64,000 nucleotides of DNA, from contig NZ_JPWI01000004.1 of the NCBI RefSeq assembly GCF_003326795.1, positions 124,001 through 188,000 of the forward strand. The letters are read 5' to 3'. The notes beneath the pieces were generated by a model. That model was not told the origin of the DNA, searched no databases, and saw only the letters and a list, made by a program, of their open reading frames with translations. The stretch's first letter is position 1, and the number at the start of each line of letters is the position of its first letter. This document shows positions 16,452 through 25,339 of the stretch, piece after piece. The position numbers and the translations under genes are program-made. The stretch is from Thalassospira profundimaris. Its GTDB lineage: Bacteria > Pseudomonadota > Alphaproteobacteria > Rhodospirillales > Thalassospiraceae.

Positions 16452-17909
16452 TTACATGACAACGGCATTGCCGAAATCACTGCTTTTTAGCAATCGATCA
16501 ACGATTTGGACCCCGCGCCGCAGACGTTCGGTGGAACGTTCCGCACCAAAACAGAGTCGCAATCCGCGCGGGACGTGACCGACAGAAAACTGTTGAGCTG
16601 CCGTCAAAAGAACGCCGCTATTTGCCGCATTCATAACAAGCTCGCCCGGATCGATATGGTCGGGCAGTTCAAGCCAGATATGGTAGTTGGTCGGATGGAA
16701 GCGGACGTCATATCCTTTGAGTGTTCCCAAAATGACAGCAAGGCGTTGTGCAGCTTCATCACGGTGCCATGCTTCGTACTGGCCAAGGCTGCCATCCATG
16801 ATCATCCGTGTGACCAGTTCCAGATTGATGGTCGATACCATCCAGCAGGTCGACCGGATCGCACTGGCAAGTTTGCCGATCATTTCGCCAGGGGCATGGA
16901 TATAGCCGACACGCAAACCGCCGCCGATGCTTTTGGAAACGCCATCAAGATAGATGCTGCGTTCCGGGGCGAAGCAGGAAAGTGGCGGTGGGGCATCGGG
17001 ATCAAGGAAGTGATAGATGCCATCTTCAATCAGTGTCAGGTCATATTTGCGCAGGATTTCGGCAATCTCGATGCGACGTTGCTGATCCATGGTGCTGCAT
17101 AGCGGATTGTGCAGCGTCGGCATCAGATAGATCGCGCGCGGGCTTTGGGTGCGGCAGGCATTCTCCAATGCCTCGGGGATGATGCCCTGATCATCCATGG
17201 CAACGCCGCGCAGGCGGAATTGCAGCAAGTTGGCAAGGCTTCGCAAATTGGGATAGGTCAGTTCTTCACACAGGACCAAATCACCCGGTCGTACTGTTGC
17301 AAGAAGGGATACAGTCATCCCGTGCTGAACACCGGCCGTTGGAAGGACGCGCTCCGGATTGTCATCCAGTCCGACAAGACCGGCAGCATGTGCCAGAGCT
17401 TGGCGTTGATGGGGGACACCATATTCGGATTTATATGACACCATGTCGTCAATCGGCATTGATCCCGCAATTTCAAGCAATGTCTGACGAATATGGCCTT
17501 CCTGCGGGGGAAGGGGGCAATTCATGCGGAAATTGATCGGGCCGGTATCTTCGTTGTCGTCTTCAGCGCCATGCGCAAAAGGCGGCTTGCGACCCAACTG
17601 GGCCAGATTGTTGGTAAAGGCAAGCGGGATCGGCGCGGTTGCGGCCATATCCAGTTCGGACTGGATGTTATCAAGAACATAGGTCCCCCGTCCGACTTCA
17701 CCTGCGACAAGTCCCAATCGTTCTGCCTCGCGATACGATCGTGTAATCGTACCGACTGTCACGCCCAGATGATAGGCGAGGTCACGGTGGGTTGGCAGTC
17801 GGTCCCCGGGCTTCAAAGAGCCGTCCTTAACCGCTGCGCGAATGGCCTGCGCGATCTGTCGATAAACAGGACCGCCGGCGTCAGAAAGGTTTGGAAGCCA
17901 TATTGTCAT
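16452..17909 (-). CDS. MocR-type transcriptional regulator (GntR HTH plus aminotransferase domain)
   Basis: 485 residues. An N-terminal GntR winged-helix domain (residues 10-75: VYRQIAQAIRAAVKDG, KPGDRLPTHRDLAYHLGVT) is joined to a fold-type I aminotransferase-like domain (about 115-480). The PLP lysine is visible in LDGVSKSIGGGLRVGYI, and the acidic residue that pairs with the PLP ring nitrogen in LIEDGIYHF. MocR proteins sense PLP-bound amino compounds and control neighbouring metabolic genes. ATG 17909 lies inside a palindrome (17902-17918), consistent with autoregulation. Divergent from the DUF1127 gene and the PLP-enzyme cluster, which it probably controls; the effector is unknown. Confidence 0.92.
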   Translation of the reverse strand: MTIWLPNLSDAGGPVYRQIAQAIRAAVKDGSLKPGDRLPTHRDLAYHLGVTVGTITRSYREAERLGLVAGEVGRGTYVLDNIQSELDMAATAPIPLAFTNNLAQLGRKPPFAHGAEDDNEDTGPINFRMNCPLPPQEGHIRQTLLEIAGSMPIDDMVSYKSEYGVPHQRQALAHAAGLVGLDDNPERVLPTAGVQHGMTVSLLATVRPGDLVLCEELTYPNLRSLANLLQFRLRGVAMDDQGIIPEALENACRTQSPRAIYLMPTLHNPLCSTMDQQRRIEIAEILRKYDLTLIEDGIYHFLDPDAPPPLSCFAPERSIYLDGVSKSIGGGLRVGYIHAPGEMIGKLASAIRSTCWMVSTINLELVTRMIMDGSLGQYEAWHRDEAAQRLAVILGTLKGYDVRFHPTNYHIWLELPDHIDPGELVMNAANSGVLLTAAQQFSVGHVPRGLRLCFGAERSTERLRRGVQIVDRLLKSSDFGNAVVM

Positions 17910-17951
17910 GGTGACAATGTTTAAATTGACACAATGACAATGTCAATGACA
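17902..17951. promoter_or_regulatory. Operator array between MocR and DUF1127 genes
   Basis: Repeated TTGTCA/TGACAA-type half sites occupy this segment: a perfect palindrome ATTGTCA-TGG-TGACAAT (17902-17918), a second inverted pair ATTGACA (17925-17931) and TGTCAAT (17941-17947), and direct repeats AATGACA at 17933 and 17945, 12 bases apart. The array overlaps the regulator's own start codon and faces the divergent genes, as MocR/GntR operators commonly do. Binding by this MocR protein is inference. Confidence 0.6.
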
Positions 17952-17988
17952 AAACAATATCGAGACAATTAACCGATAGGAGATGGAA

Positions 17989-18273
17989 ATGGTAAATTGT
18001 AACGATACAATCCAGCTTCCCGACATTCATGTCAGTGATCGCGCATTGATGAACGGCAAGCAGGGTGAAAAGCCTGCGACCTGGCGCGCGGCGATGATGG
18101 ATGTTGTCATCTCTGCGGTGGAATATCTTGCGCGTCTGCAGGCCCGGTCCCGCGACCGTCATGCAATCCAGTTGCTTGATGATCATATGTTAAAGGATGT
18201 CGGTCTTTCGCGTGCCGACATAGATGAAGAACTGTCAAAACCGTTCTGGACCAGATTACCACCACGCAGTTAG
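17989..18273 (+). CDS. DUF1127 (YjiS-like) small protein
   Basis: 94 residues. The C-terminal half (VEYLARLQARSRDRHAIQLL and the following DVGLSRADIDEELSKPFW) is the DUF1127 motif, an arginine-containing helix-turn-helix-like region ending in the typical D(V/I)GLSRxDI. ATG 17989 is chosen because AGGAG lies 6-7 bases upstream; the ATG at 17983 has no room for a ribosome site. It sits directly opposite the MocR gene and is followed by a terminator-like hairpin, so it may be a separate short transcript. Some DUF1127 proteins in alphaproteobacteria affect phosphate/carbon metabolism and small-RNA stability; the role here is unknown. Confidence 0.85.
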   Translation: MVNCNDTIQLPDIHVSDRALMNGKQGEKPATWRAAMMDVVISAVEYLARLQARSRDRHAIQLLDDHMLKDVGLSRADIDEELSKPFWTRLPPRS

Positions 18274-18287
18274 TCACTGCTGCGTGT

Positions 18288-18340
18288 GACGGAGGTGCGT
18301 GCTCCCATCGTGCCTCCGTCCGGTACATTGTACCGGTTTT
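18288..18340 (+). terminator. Tandem hairpins after DUF1127 gene
   Basis: First hairpin GACGGAGG/CCTCCGTC (18288-18295 with 18313-18320) is followed by CCGGTAC-ATT-GTACCGG (18320-18336) and TTTT. The second unit fits an intrinsic terminator and would separate the DUF1127 transcript from the enzyme genes. Confidence 0.65.
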
Positions 18341-18382
18341 GATTAATTGTCTTGATTTGTTAATTTCAGGGATACAATCAGA

Positions 18383-19345
18383 ATGTTCTCCTTGACCGAA
18401 TTGCGTGCGGCTGCCGATTTCGTGCATCAATATGTGGCACCGACACCTACAATTCACTGGCCGTTGCTGGATCGTGGTACGGGATTGTCCCTGTATGTCA
18501 AACATGAAAACCATACCCGACTTGGGGCATTCAAGATTCGGGGCGGTCTGACCTTTTGCCGTTATCTCGGCAGTCAGGCCCATAGCAATCGCGGTATCGT
18601 GTCGGCAACCCGGGGTAATCACGGACAAAGTCTTGCCCATGCCGCCAGCCGGTTTGGTATGGCAGCAACGATTGTCGTCCCGCACGGAAACTCGGTTGAG
18701 AAGAATGCTGCCATGCGGGCATGGGGTGCGGAAGTCATAGAACATGGAGATGATTTTCAGGCCGCGGCTGAATATGCGCAGTCCTATGCCACCCGAGAAG
18801 GCGTCGTGATGGTGCCGCCATTCCATGCAGAACTTGTGCGTGGTGTTGCATCCTACGGTCTTGAGTTGTTTGAAGATGTAAAGGGCATTGATCGGGTTTA
18901 TGTGCCGGTCGGTATGGGGTCGGGCATCTGTTCATTGATTGCCGCGCGCGATGCGCTCGGGATTGATACCGAGATTGTCGGTGTGGTCGCGACCGGCGCG
19001 GATGCAGTGCGCCAGTCCTTTATGGCCGGGAAGGTTATTCAGACGTCAGAAGCAAAAACCTTTGCCGATGGTGTTGCCTGTCGCAGTCCGGATCCGAAAG
19101 TGATCGAAATCATTAAAAATGGGGCTTCCGACATTGTCGCAGTCGATGACAATCAGATCGCTGATGCCATGCGGCTGTATTTCAGTTGTTGCCATACCCT
19201 TGCCGAAGGTGCCGGTGCGCTACCGCTTGCTGCTGCAATTGCAGACCGCGACCGCAATATCGGCAAAAAGGTTGCCCTTATATTGACCGGGGCAAATATC
19301 GATCGGGCTGATTTCGCCCGCATCCTTTCAGGAGAGAAAAGATGA
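18383..19345 (+). CDS. Threonine/serine dehydratase-like PLP enzyme (fold type II)
   Basis: 320 residues. The PLP lysine motif is visible as LGAFKIRGG (Lys about residue 52), followed by SATRGNHGQSLAHAA, the Asn loop of serine/threonine dehydratases, and the phosphate-binding loop VPVGMGSGICS. The length matches biosynthetic or catabolic dehydratases lacking the regulatory ACT domain. A late SCCHTLAEGAGALPLAA matches the conserved C-terminal region. ATG 18383 gives the family start. The stop overlaps the next gene's start by four bases (ATGA). Substrate is unknown: threonine, serine or a hydroxy-amino acid are possible. Probably controlled by the divergent MocR regulator. Confidence 0.87.
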   Translation: MFSLTELRAAADFVHQYVAPTPTIHWPLLDRGTGLSLYVKHENHTRLGAFKIRGGLTFCRYLGSQAHSNRGIVSATRGNHGQSLAHAASRFGMAATIVVPHGNSVEKNAAMRAWGAEVIEHGDDFQAAAEYAQSYATREGVVMVPPFHAELVRGVASYGLELFEDVKGIDRVYVPVGMGSGICSLIAARDALGIDTEIVGVVATGADAVRQSFMAGKVIQTSEAKTFADGVACRSPDPKVIEIIKNGASDIVAVDDNQIADAMRLYFSCCHTLAEGAGALPLAAAIADRDRNIGKKVALILTGANIDRADFARILSGEKR

Positions 19346-20772
19346 ACCGCATTTCAAATCGTGCAGCTGTCAGCCCCACTGCGGATGCACGTCATCTCAT
19401 GTTTGATGACCTTGAAAAGCTTGGCCGCATCCTTGTGGAAACAGGGGATGTCGCCCATGGCTTCATTCAGGGGGCGGATGACATGGATGTAACCTGCCGC
19501 GATTTCTCTGCTTTTGACCCCTCGCGCCCCTTATCAGGGCAGGGAAGCGGCACGCTTGATGCGTTGCGGGCAGCCAAGGAAGAAATTCTGCCGCTGCTCG
19601 CCGCATCAATCGGACCCCGGTATCTTGGCTTTGTGACGGGGGGCACGACGCCGGCTGCCCTTGCCGGTGACTGGCTGGCTTCGGCGATTGATCAGAATGC
19701 AACCGGTCCCGAAGGATCGGTCAATGCCGCTGTCGAAGAGCAAGTCATTAACTGGCTTTGCGACATGGGCGGATTGCCGCATGACCGCTTTGATGGTGTT
19801 TTGACGACCGGCGCAACTGTTTCAAATCTGCTTGGGCTGGTTACTGCACGTCAATGGTGTGGTGAACGGATCGGCGTCAATATTGATGCTGATGGCGCAT
19901 CTGTCTTGCCTGACCTGGCGATCTTTGCAGCAAGTCCCCATGCCAGCATGATCAAGGATCTGTCAATCACCGGGATTGGTCGCAACAGCTTTGTCAAGGT
20001 CGCTACACTTCCGGACTCGGAAGAAACTGATATCGTCGATCTGAAGGCAAAGCTTGATGCCAGCGATGCGCGTGGCAAGATTGTGATTGCATCGTCAGGG
20101 ACGGTGAATGCGACCGATTTCGATAATCTCAACGCCATTGCTGATTTGTGTGCGGCTTATGGCGCTTGGTTGCATGTTGATGCAGCATTTGGCCTTTTTG
20201 CTGCTCTTGATGATCGCAGGGCGCATTTTCTGGCCGGGATTGAACGGGCGGACTCAGTCACCTCGGACGGTCACAAATGGTTAAATGTGCCATACGATTG
20301 CGGGATTTTCCTGACCCGGCATGTCTCTGTTCTGGAAACGTGTTGTCGGGCGTTCGCGCCATATCTTGACACCAAGGCGGATGGCAATAGCTATATCAAT
20401 CGCGGGGTGGAAAATTCACGTCGTTTTCGGGCCTTGCCGCTGTGGATGGCGATCAAAGCCTATGGCCGCGATGGCATGGCGGGCATTGTACGTGCCAACT
20501 GTGATCAGGCAGCAGATCTGGCTGCGTGGGTGCGCACCCACGAAAAGCTGGAACTGCTGCGCGAGCCAAAGCTTAACGTTACGATGTTCAGAGCCCTTGG
20601 TGCTGACGACGATAATCGTGCCTTGCTGGATCGCATTAACGCGACGGGGAAGGTGTTCCTCACGCCAACGGTGTATGGCGGGCATTTTGGATTCCGCGCG
20701 GCATTTTCCAACTGGCGTACGCAGGACCATGATCTGGTGATTATCAAGGACGCGATTGAGATGGCTCTGTAA
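19342..20772 (+). CDS. Group II PLP-dependent decarboxylase-like protein
   Basis: 476 residues of fold type I. The PLP lysine is visible in VTSDGHKWLNVPYDCG, and the ring-nitrogen Asp in WLHVDAAFGLFA. The N-terminal region with GFVTGGTTPAALAGDWLASA and PEGSVNAAVEEQVINWL matches the glutamate/aromatic amino acid decarboxylase superfamily. Translationally coupled to the dehydratase-like gene. The residues that set substrate choice cannot be read reliably, so decarboxylase versus another PLP reaction such as aldehyde synthase stays open. With the dehydratase and PhzF-like genes it suggests a short amino-acid-derivative pathway. Confidence 0.85.
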   Translation: MNRISNRAAVSPTADARHLMFDDLEKLGRILVETGDVAHGFIQGADDMDVTCRDFSAFDPSRPLSGQGSGTLDALRAAKEEILPLLAASIGPRYLGFVTGGTTPAALAGDWLASAIDQNATGPEGSVNAAVEEQVINWLCDMGGLPHDRFDGVLTTGATVSNLLGLVTARQWCGERIGVNIDADGASVLPDLAIFAASPHASMIKDLSITGIGRNSFVKVATLPDSEETDIVDLKAKLDASDARGKIVIASSGTVNATDFDNLNAIADLCAAYGAWLHVDAAFGLFAALDDRRAHFLAGIERADSVTSDGHKWLNVPYDCGIFLTRHVSVLETCCRAFAPYLDTKADGNSYINRGVENSRRFRALPLWMAIKAYGRDGMAGIVRANCDQAADLAAWVRTHEKLELLREPKLNVTMFRALGADDDNRALLDRINATGKVFLTPTVYGGHFGFRAAFSNWRTQDHDLVIIKDAIEMAL

Positions 20773-20837
20773 AACGCTTTTCAACGGGGTGCGATCCAGC
20801 CTTCAAGAATCAAAGAATTCCTATTCAGGATACCGAC

Positions 20838-21665
20838 ATGACGACCCAGACTTTGCCGATATATCAGATTGATGCCTTTACTGATCTTTTGTTTGCAGGA
20901 AATCCGGCAGCAGTTGTGCCATTGACCCAATGGTTGCCTGATGACGTGCTGCAAAAAATTGCCATGGAAAACAATTTGTCTGAAACGGCGTTCTTTGTTC
21001 CATGCGACAATTCGGAAGAAGCCGATTTTCACATTCGCTGGTTCACGCCAACCGTGGAAGTGCCGCTATGTGGGCATGCGACCCTTGCCAGTGCATTTGT
21101 CATCTTCAATCATCTGGGTTTCCAGAGAGATTTGGTGAAGTTGCAAAGCCAAAGCGGTATTTTGACCGCGGGACGGGACGGGGACGCAATTGTTCTGAAC
21201 TTCCCCAGGCAGCCAATCACTGCACAGGCAATTTCGGACGAGGTTCTGACTGCACTGGGCGGCGTAAAGCCGGTCGAGGCATATGTGGTTTTAAGCAGGG
21301 ATACAGATATTGTTGCAGTATATGACGATGCCGCAGCTGTGCGTGGCATGAAACCCGACATGTCGGTGCTGGGCAGGCTTGCAGGCCGTGGTGTGATTGT
21401 CACAGCCCCCGGGGATAAAACCGGACTTGATATGGTGTCGCGCTTCTTCGTTCCGGCGATAGGGATTAACGAAGATCCGGTCACCGGTTATATGCATTGT
21501 GTGGTTGCACCATATTGGGCAGACAGGCTTGGTCAGGCGGAAGTGGTTGGTTATCAGGCATCGGCACGCGGTGGCGTGGTTGTCTGCAAGATTGATGGTG
21601 AGCGTGTCCATCTTAAGGGCGAAGCGGTTCTGTATCTCAAGGGTGAAATCGTCATCCCGGCCTGA
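20838..21665 (+). CDS. PhzF family isomerase/epimerase
   Basis: 275 residues. N-terminal IYQIDAFTDLLFAGNPAAVV and LSETAFFV (the conserved catalytic-type Glu) plus RWFTPTVEVPLCGHATLAS are hallmarks of the PhzF/diaminopimelate-epimerase-like fold. The C-terminal half mirrors it with SRFFVPAIGINEDPVTGYMHC. PhzF itself isomerises a phenazine precursor, but most family members act on unknown metabolites. It lies 65 bases after the decarboxylase-like gene and ends at a terminator, so it is the last gene of the MocR-linked cluster. No phenazine genes are nearby, so a phenazine role is not supported. Confidence 0.9.
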   Translation: MTTQTLPIYQIDAFTDLLFAGNPAAVVPLTQWLPDDVLQKIAMENNLSETAFFVPCDNSEEADFHIRWFTPTVEVPLCGHATLASAFVIFNHLGFQRDLVKLQSQSGILTAGRDGDAIVLNFPRQPITAQAISDEVLTALGGVKPVEAYVVLSRDTDIVAVYDDAAAVRGMKPDMSVLGRLAGRGVIVTAPGDKTGLDMVSRFFVPAIGINEDPVTGYMHCVVAPYWADRLGQAEVVGYQASARGGVVVCKIDGERVHLKGEAVLYLKGEIVIPA

Positions 21666-21695
21666 GGGAAGGGCACTTTTTATCTTCATCGTGAC

Positions 21696-21728
21696 AAACG
21701 GGCAGCTTGATCGTTGCCCGTTTTTTTC
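21696..21728 (+). terminator. Intrinsic terminator after phzF-like gene
   Basis: AACGGGCA (21697-21704) pairs with TGCCCGTT (21715-21722) and a T-run extends to 21727. It lies about 30 bases after the stop codon. Confidence 0.9.
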
Positions 21729-21940
21729 TTGTGTAACAGGCCCCTGAAATTGCTGTTTTTCAATGAAATGCGTCTACCGATTAATCCGCATTGCGCCTGT
21801 CCGATGCCGTTTTTTTATTGACCGGCCTATGGGGCTTTCGTCTAAGTAAAGGCAAAATACGATGAATGCGGACCGGGCACACGGCGTTGAAGCTATGCCT
21901 TAAACCGCAAGGATGCTGGTTTTACAGGGGTAGATTTATC

Positions 21941-23812
21941 GTGATCGAAAGTGTTGTCGCCAGTTCTGCGACGTCGATGCAGATGTGGGTGGTCCTTGCA
22001 CTCGTTGCGGGGTCGCTGGTTCTGTATGGGCTTGAGCGCATTTCGCTCGAACTGACCAGCATGGCGCTGATTGCAACCCTGTTGCTGTTCTTTGAATTCT
22101 TTCCGCTTCTGGATGCAGACGGTCACAACATGATGGGGGCCGATACCATCATGTCGGGCTTTGCCAATCCGGCTTTGCTGACTGTTCTGTCGTTACTTGT
22201 TGTCGGGCAGGGCATGGTTCTGACCGGTGGTGTTAGCTATATCGCCGGTTTGATTACTGAACATGGCGGGAAAAACGCGTCCGTTGCAATTTTCATCGGC
22301 CTGTTTGTTGTGATGCTGATGTCGGCATTTCTCAACAATACCCCGGTTGTTGTTATCTTTATCCCGATTATTCAAGCTCTTGCAGAGCGTATTGAGCGTT
22401 CGCCGAGCGCGTTGATGATCCCGCTATCCTATGCGGCGATCCTTGGCGGGATGACAACCTTGATTGGTTCTTCTACCAACCTTCTGGTGTCGAGTTCGCT
22501 GATTGAACTGGGGATGCCGGGGCTTGAGTTCTTCGAATTCACGGCGATTGGCAGTGTGCTTGCGATCAGCGGCTTTATCTATGTCCTGTTTGTCGCTCCA
22601 AGACTTTTGCCTGCCCTTGCATCCATGCGCAGCAAGCTCACCAATCCCGATAGCAGTGGCAAACAGTTCATCGCCCAGATCACGGTGGGACCGGCATCAC
22701 AGATGATCGGAACCCGTCCTGTTGCCGGTTTTTTCAAGAATCTTCCAAACATCACCATTCAGATGATCGTTCGTCGTGAACATGCTGAATTACCGCCATT
22801 TGAAAGCGACATGGAAATTCAGGCCGGTGACGTTCTGGTAGTTGCGGCCACGCGCAAGGCATTGACCGAGGCACTTCAAAAAGACCCCGGTCTTTTGCAT
22901 GCCGATGCTGCGGCGGTTAACAGTGACGGCGAAGAAACCCCGCAAAAGGCAACACAGCTTCTTGCAGAGGTTATGTTGCCGCCGGGCTCGCGTCTGATCG
23001 GTTTTAACCTTGAACAGATCGGTTTCCGGTATCAGTACAAATGCCTTGTTCTGGGCATTCAACGTCGTTCGCGCATGATCCGAACACAAATGACCGAAAT
23101 CCGGCTTGAGGCTGGTGACGTGCTTTTGGTGCAGGGGCGTTCCGAAGATGTTGAAGCACTTCGGACCATTCGCGATGTGGTGCTGCTGGAATGGTCAACG
23201 CGTACATTGCCCCGTCCGTTCCATGCCCGTCGTGCGGCGACCATTTTCCTTGGCGTCATTGCGTTGGCGGCAACCGGTGTAGTACCGATTGTGGTTTCGA
23301 GCTTCATCGGTGCGGGTTTGATGATCGCATCGGGCGCGCTTAACTTGCGTCAGGCATCGCGTGCAATTGATCGAAAAATTGTGCTTCTGGTTGCTGCTGC
23401 ACTGGCACTTGGCAATGCCCTGCAACTGACCGGTGGTGCGGAATTCGTTGCCGATCAGCTTTTGACTGCGACGCGCGGGGCGCCAGCACCTGTGATCCTG
23501 TCGATGTTCTTCCTGATCGTGGCGGCCTTTACCAACGTTTTGTCAAACAATGCCTGCGCTGTGTTGTTCACGCCGATCGGAATCGGAATGGCGCAGCAGC
23601 TTGGCGTACCTCCGCATATCTTTGCGATTGCGGTGGTGATGGCGGCAAACTGTTCGTTTGCATCGCCGGTTGGCTACCAGACCAACCTGCTTGTCATGGG
23701 GCCGGGGCACTATCGGTTCGTTGACTTCCTGAAGGCTGGAACGCCGCTGATCATTGTGCTTTGGATTGTTTTTAGCCTGTTTGCGCCCTGGTATTACGAT
23801 ATCCCGTTCTAG
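21941..23812 (+). CDS. SLC13/DASS family transporter with two RCK_C domains
   Basis: About 623 residues. An N-terminal membrane half contains FLNNTPVVVIFIPI and LIGSSTNLLVSS (the SNT sodium/substrate motif). Two soluble RCK_C/TrkA_C-like domains follow (about 225-310 and 325-410; FESDMEIQAGDVLVVAA and EIRLEAGDVLLVQG). The C-terminal membrane half repeats the motif as NVLSNNACAVLFTPI and FASPVGYQTNLLV. Relatives move dicarboxylates, sulfate or related anions across the inner membrane. Start is uncertain: GTG 21941 has AGGGG upstream; ATG 21977 is a fallback; the ORF extension to 21866 has no membrane-protein character. It stands alone between two terminators. Confidence 0.85.
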   Translation: MIESVVASSATSMQMWVVLALVAGSLVLYGLERISLELTSMALIATLLLFFEFFPLLDADGHNMMGADTIMSGFANPALLTVLSLLVVGQGMVLTGGVSYIAGLITEHGGKNASVAIFIGLFVVMLMSAFLNNTPVVVIFIPIIQALAERIERSPSALMIPLSYAAILGGMTTLIGSSTNLLVSSSLIELGMPGLEFFEFTAIGSVLAISGFIYVLFVAPRLLPALASMRSKLTNPDSSGKQFIAQITVGPASQMIGTRPVAGFFKNLPNITIQMIVRREHAELPPFESDMEIQAGDVLVVAATRKALTEALQKDPGLLHADAAAVNSDGEETPQKATQLLAEVMLPPGSRLIGFNLEQIGFRYQYKCLVLGIQRRSRMIRTQMTEIRLEAGDVLLVQGRSEDVEALRTIRDVVLLEWSTRTLPRPFHARRAATIFLGVIALAATGVVPIVVSSFIGAGLMIASGALNLRQASRAIDRKIVLLVAAALALGNALQLTGGAEFVADQLLTATRGAPAPVILSMFFLIVAAFTNVLSNNACAVLFTPIGIGMAQQLGVPPHIFAIAVVMAANCSFASPVGYQTNLLVMGPGHYRFVDFLKAGTPLIIVLWIVFSLFAPWYYDIPF

Positions 23813-23853
23813 GGGCCGCATTGCGCCAAACCATTAGCGACCCTCATACACGG

Positions 23854-23884
23854 GCCAGCCATGCAAAATTGGCTGGCTTGTTTG
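23854..23884 (+). terminator. Intrinsic terminator after SLC13 transporter gene
   Basis: GCCAGCCA (23854-23861) pairs with TGGCTGGC (23870-23877), followed by TTGTTTGT. It lies 42 bases beyond the transporter's stop codon. Confidence 0.75.
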
Positions 23885-23987
23885 TGTCGAAGGCGTTTGA
23901 CTTTTGCCTTTGTCTCAATAGGATCAGCCCCCTAATTTGATCAGGAATGATCCGCGCGGATTGTTCCAGCTGCTCAGGAATATGCCG

Positions 23988-25178
23988 ATGGCCCAGAATG
24001 CCGAGAATACTGCTTTCGCAAAGCCCGCACTTCGTCCAGCAAGCCCGCATTTTTCGTCGGGTCCGTGCAAAAAGCGCCCGGGCTGGTCTGCATCTGCACT
24101 CGAAACGGAAATTCTTGGTCGTTCCCATCGTTCCAAACTGGGCAAACAGCGCCTTGAAGAGGTTATCGACCGTTCGCGCGCGATCCTGAATCTGCCGGAT
24201 GATTATCTTTTGGGTGTGGTTCCGGCGTCTGATACCGGTGCTGTTGAAATGACGCTTTGGTCGATGCTTGGTGCGCGTGGTGTTGATATGCTGGCTTGGG
24301 AAAGCTTTGGTGCGACCTGGGTCAGTGACGTTATCAAACAGCTGAAACTCGAAGATGTTCGCACCCTTGAAGCGGATTACGGCAAGTTGCCCGATCTTGG
24401 TGCTGTCGATTTTGACCGAGACGTTGTCTTTACCTGGAACGGTACGACGGCAGGCGTGCGTGTGCCCAATGGCGACTGGATTGCTAATGATCGCAAAGGT
24501 CTGACGATCTGCGATGCGACCTCGGCGATCTTTGCGATGGAACTGCCATGGGACAAGCTCGACGTTGTAACCTATAGCTGGCAGAAAGTCCTGGGCGGCG
24601 AGGGCGGTCACGGTGTGATCATTCTGAGCCCGCGTGCGGTTGCGCGTCTGGAAAGCCATGAGCCTGCATGGCCGATGCCCAAAATCTTCCGCATGACCAA
24701 GGGCGGCAAGTTGATTGATGGTATTTTCCGTGGCGAAACCATCAATACACCCTCGATGCTGGTGGTCGAAGATGCGATTGACGCCCTGAAATGGGCCGAA
24801 GACATCGGCGGCCTAGAAGGCCTTTTGGCTCGAACCCGGGAAAATCGTGCGCATCTTGATGCCTGGCTGGCGACAAGTGACTGGGCCGCTGATCTTGCAG
24901 AAGATCCGGCAACGGCGTCGAACACGTCGATGTGCATCAAGATTGTTGATCCTTGGGCGCTTTCGCTTTCGGCGGATCAGCAGGCTGCATTGCCGAAAAA
25001 GATATCGCAGCTTCTTGAAGCGGAAAATGTTGCACTTGATATCAATGGCTATCGCGACGCGCCGGCTGGACTGAGGATTTGGGGCGGCGCGACGGTCGAA
25101 CCAAGTGATATCAAGGCACTTTTGCCTTGGCTTGACTGGGCGTATTCGGTGGTAAAAGCCGAATTTAACGCTGGCTAA
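23988..25178 (+). CDS. serC: Phosphoserine aminotransferase (Methanosarcina-type)
   Basis: About 396 residues of fold type I aminotransferase. The N-terminal [14 protein letters not shown] and [16 protein letters not shown], and the PLP lysine in [14 protein letters not shown], match the second (Methanosarcina/alphaproteobacterial) phosphoserine transaminase class. The enzyme converts 3-phosphohydroxypyruvate and glutamate to phosphoserine in serine biosynthesis. ATG 23988 is chosen because AGGA lies 8 bases upstream; ATG 23982 and an extension to 23937 are in frame. The usual partner serA is not next to it here; hisZ follows after 161 bases of structured intergenic DNA. Confidence 0.9.
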   Translation: MAQNAENTAFAKPALRPASPHFSSGPCKKRPGWSASALETEILGRSHRSKLGKQRLEEVIDRSRAILNLPDDYLLGVVPASDTGAVEMTLWSMLGARGVDMLAWESFGATWVSDVIKQLKLEDVRTLEADYGKLPDLGAVDFDRDVVFTWNGTTAGVRVPNGDWIANDRKGLTICDATSAIFAMELPWDKLDVVTYSWQKVLGGEGGHGVIILSPRAVARLESHEPAWPMPKIFRMTKGGKLIDGIFRGETINTPSMLVVEDAIDALKWAEDIGGLEGLLARTRENRAHLDAWLATSDWAADLAEDPATASNTSMCIKIVDPWALSLSADQQAALPKKISQLLEAENVALDINGYRDAPAGLRIWGGATVEPSDIKALLPWLDWAYSVVKAEFNAG

Positions 25179-25209
25179 CGGATATTTCGTACGTATTATT
25201 TGCGTTTTT

Positions 25210-25287
25210 GGGGTTTTCCCCGTTGCTCTGTCCGGCACAACGCGGTAGTAACCGCTACCGGATAGTGAGCCCTGAGTAAAACTCGGG
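25210..25287 (+). ncRNA. Structured leader between serC and hisZ (candidate)
   Basis: Three hairpins follow each other: GGGG-TTTT-CCCC (25210-25221); a switch segment where GCGGT/ACCGC (25242-25255) and CGGTAG/CTACCG (25243-25260) are mutually exclusive; and a bulged stem CCCTGAGT/ACTCGGG (25270-25287). They sit in the 161-base serC-hisZ gap, about 50 bases before the hisZ ATG. The mutually exclusive pairing suggests a regulatory leader. I do not match it to a named RNA family. Confidence 0.35.
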
Positions 25288-25339
25288 ACGTTATCGAGCC
25301 TAATTGAATTTGCGCGCCTCGTCCGGGAAAGCACACAAT

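Noticed and set aside
18383-20772. Ectoine or hydroxyectoine degradation cluster
   Set aside because: A MocR regulator plus threonine-dehydratase-like gene recalls EnuR/EutB, but EutC, EutD, EutE and ectoine hydrolase genes are absent, and the next genes are a decarboxylase-like and a PhzF-like protein.
20838-21665. Phenazine biosynthesis role for the PhzF-like gene
   Set aside because: No other phz genes are present and most PhzF-family proteins act elsewhere.
25179-25339. serA or part of it between serC and hisZ
   Set aside because: The gap is only 161 bases with no coding frame of that family; serA must be elsewhere.
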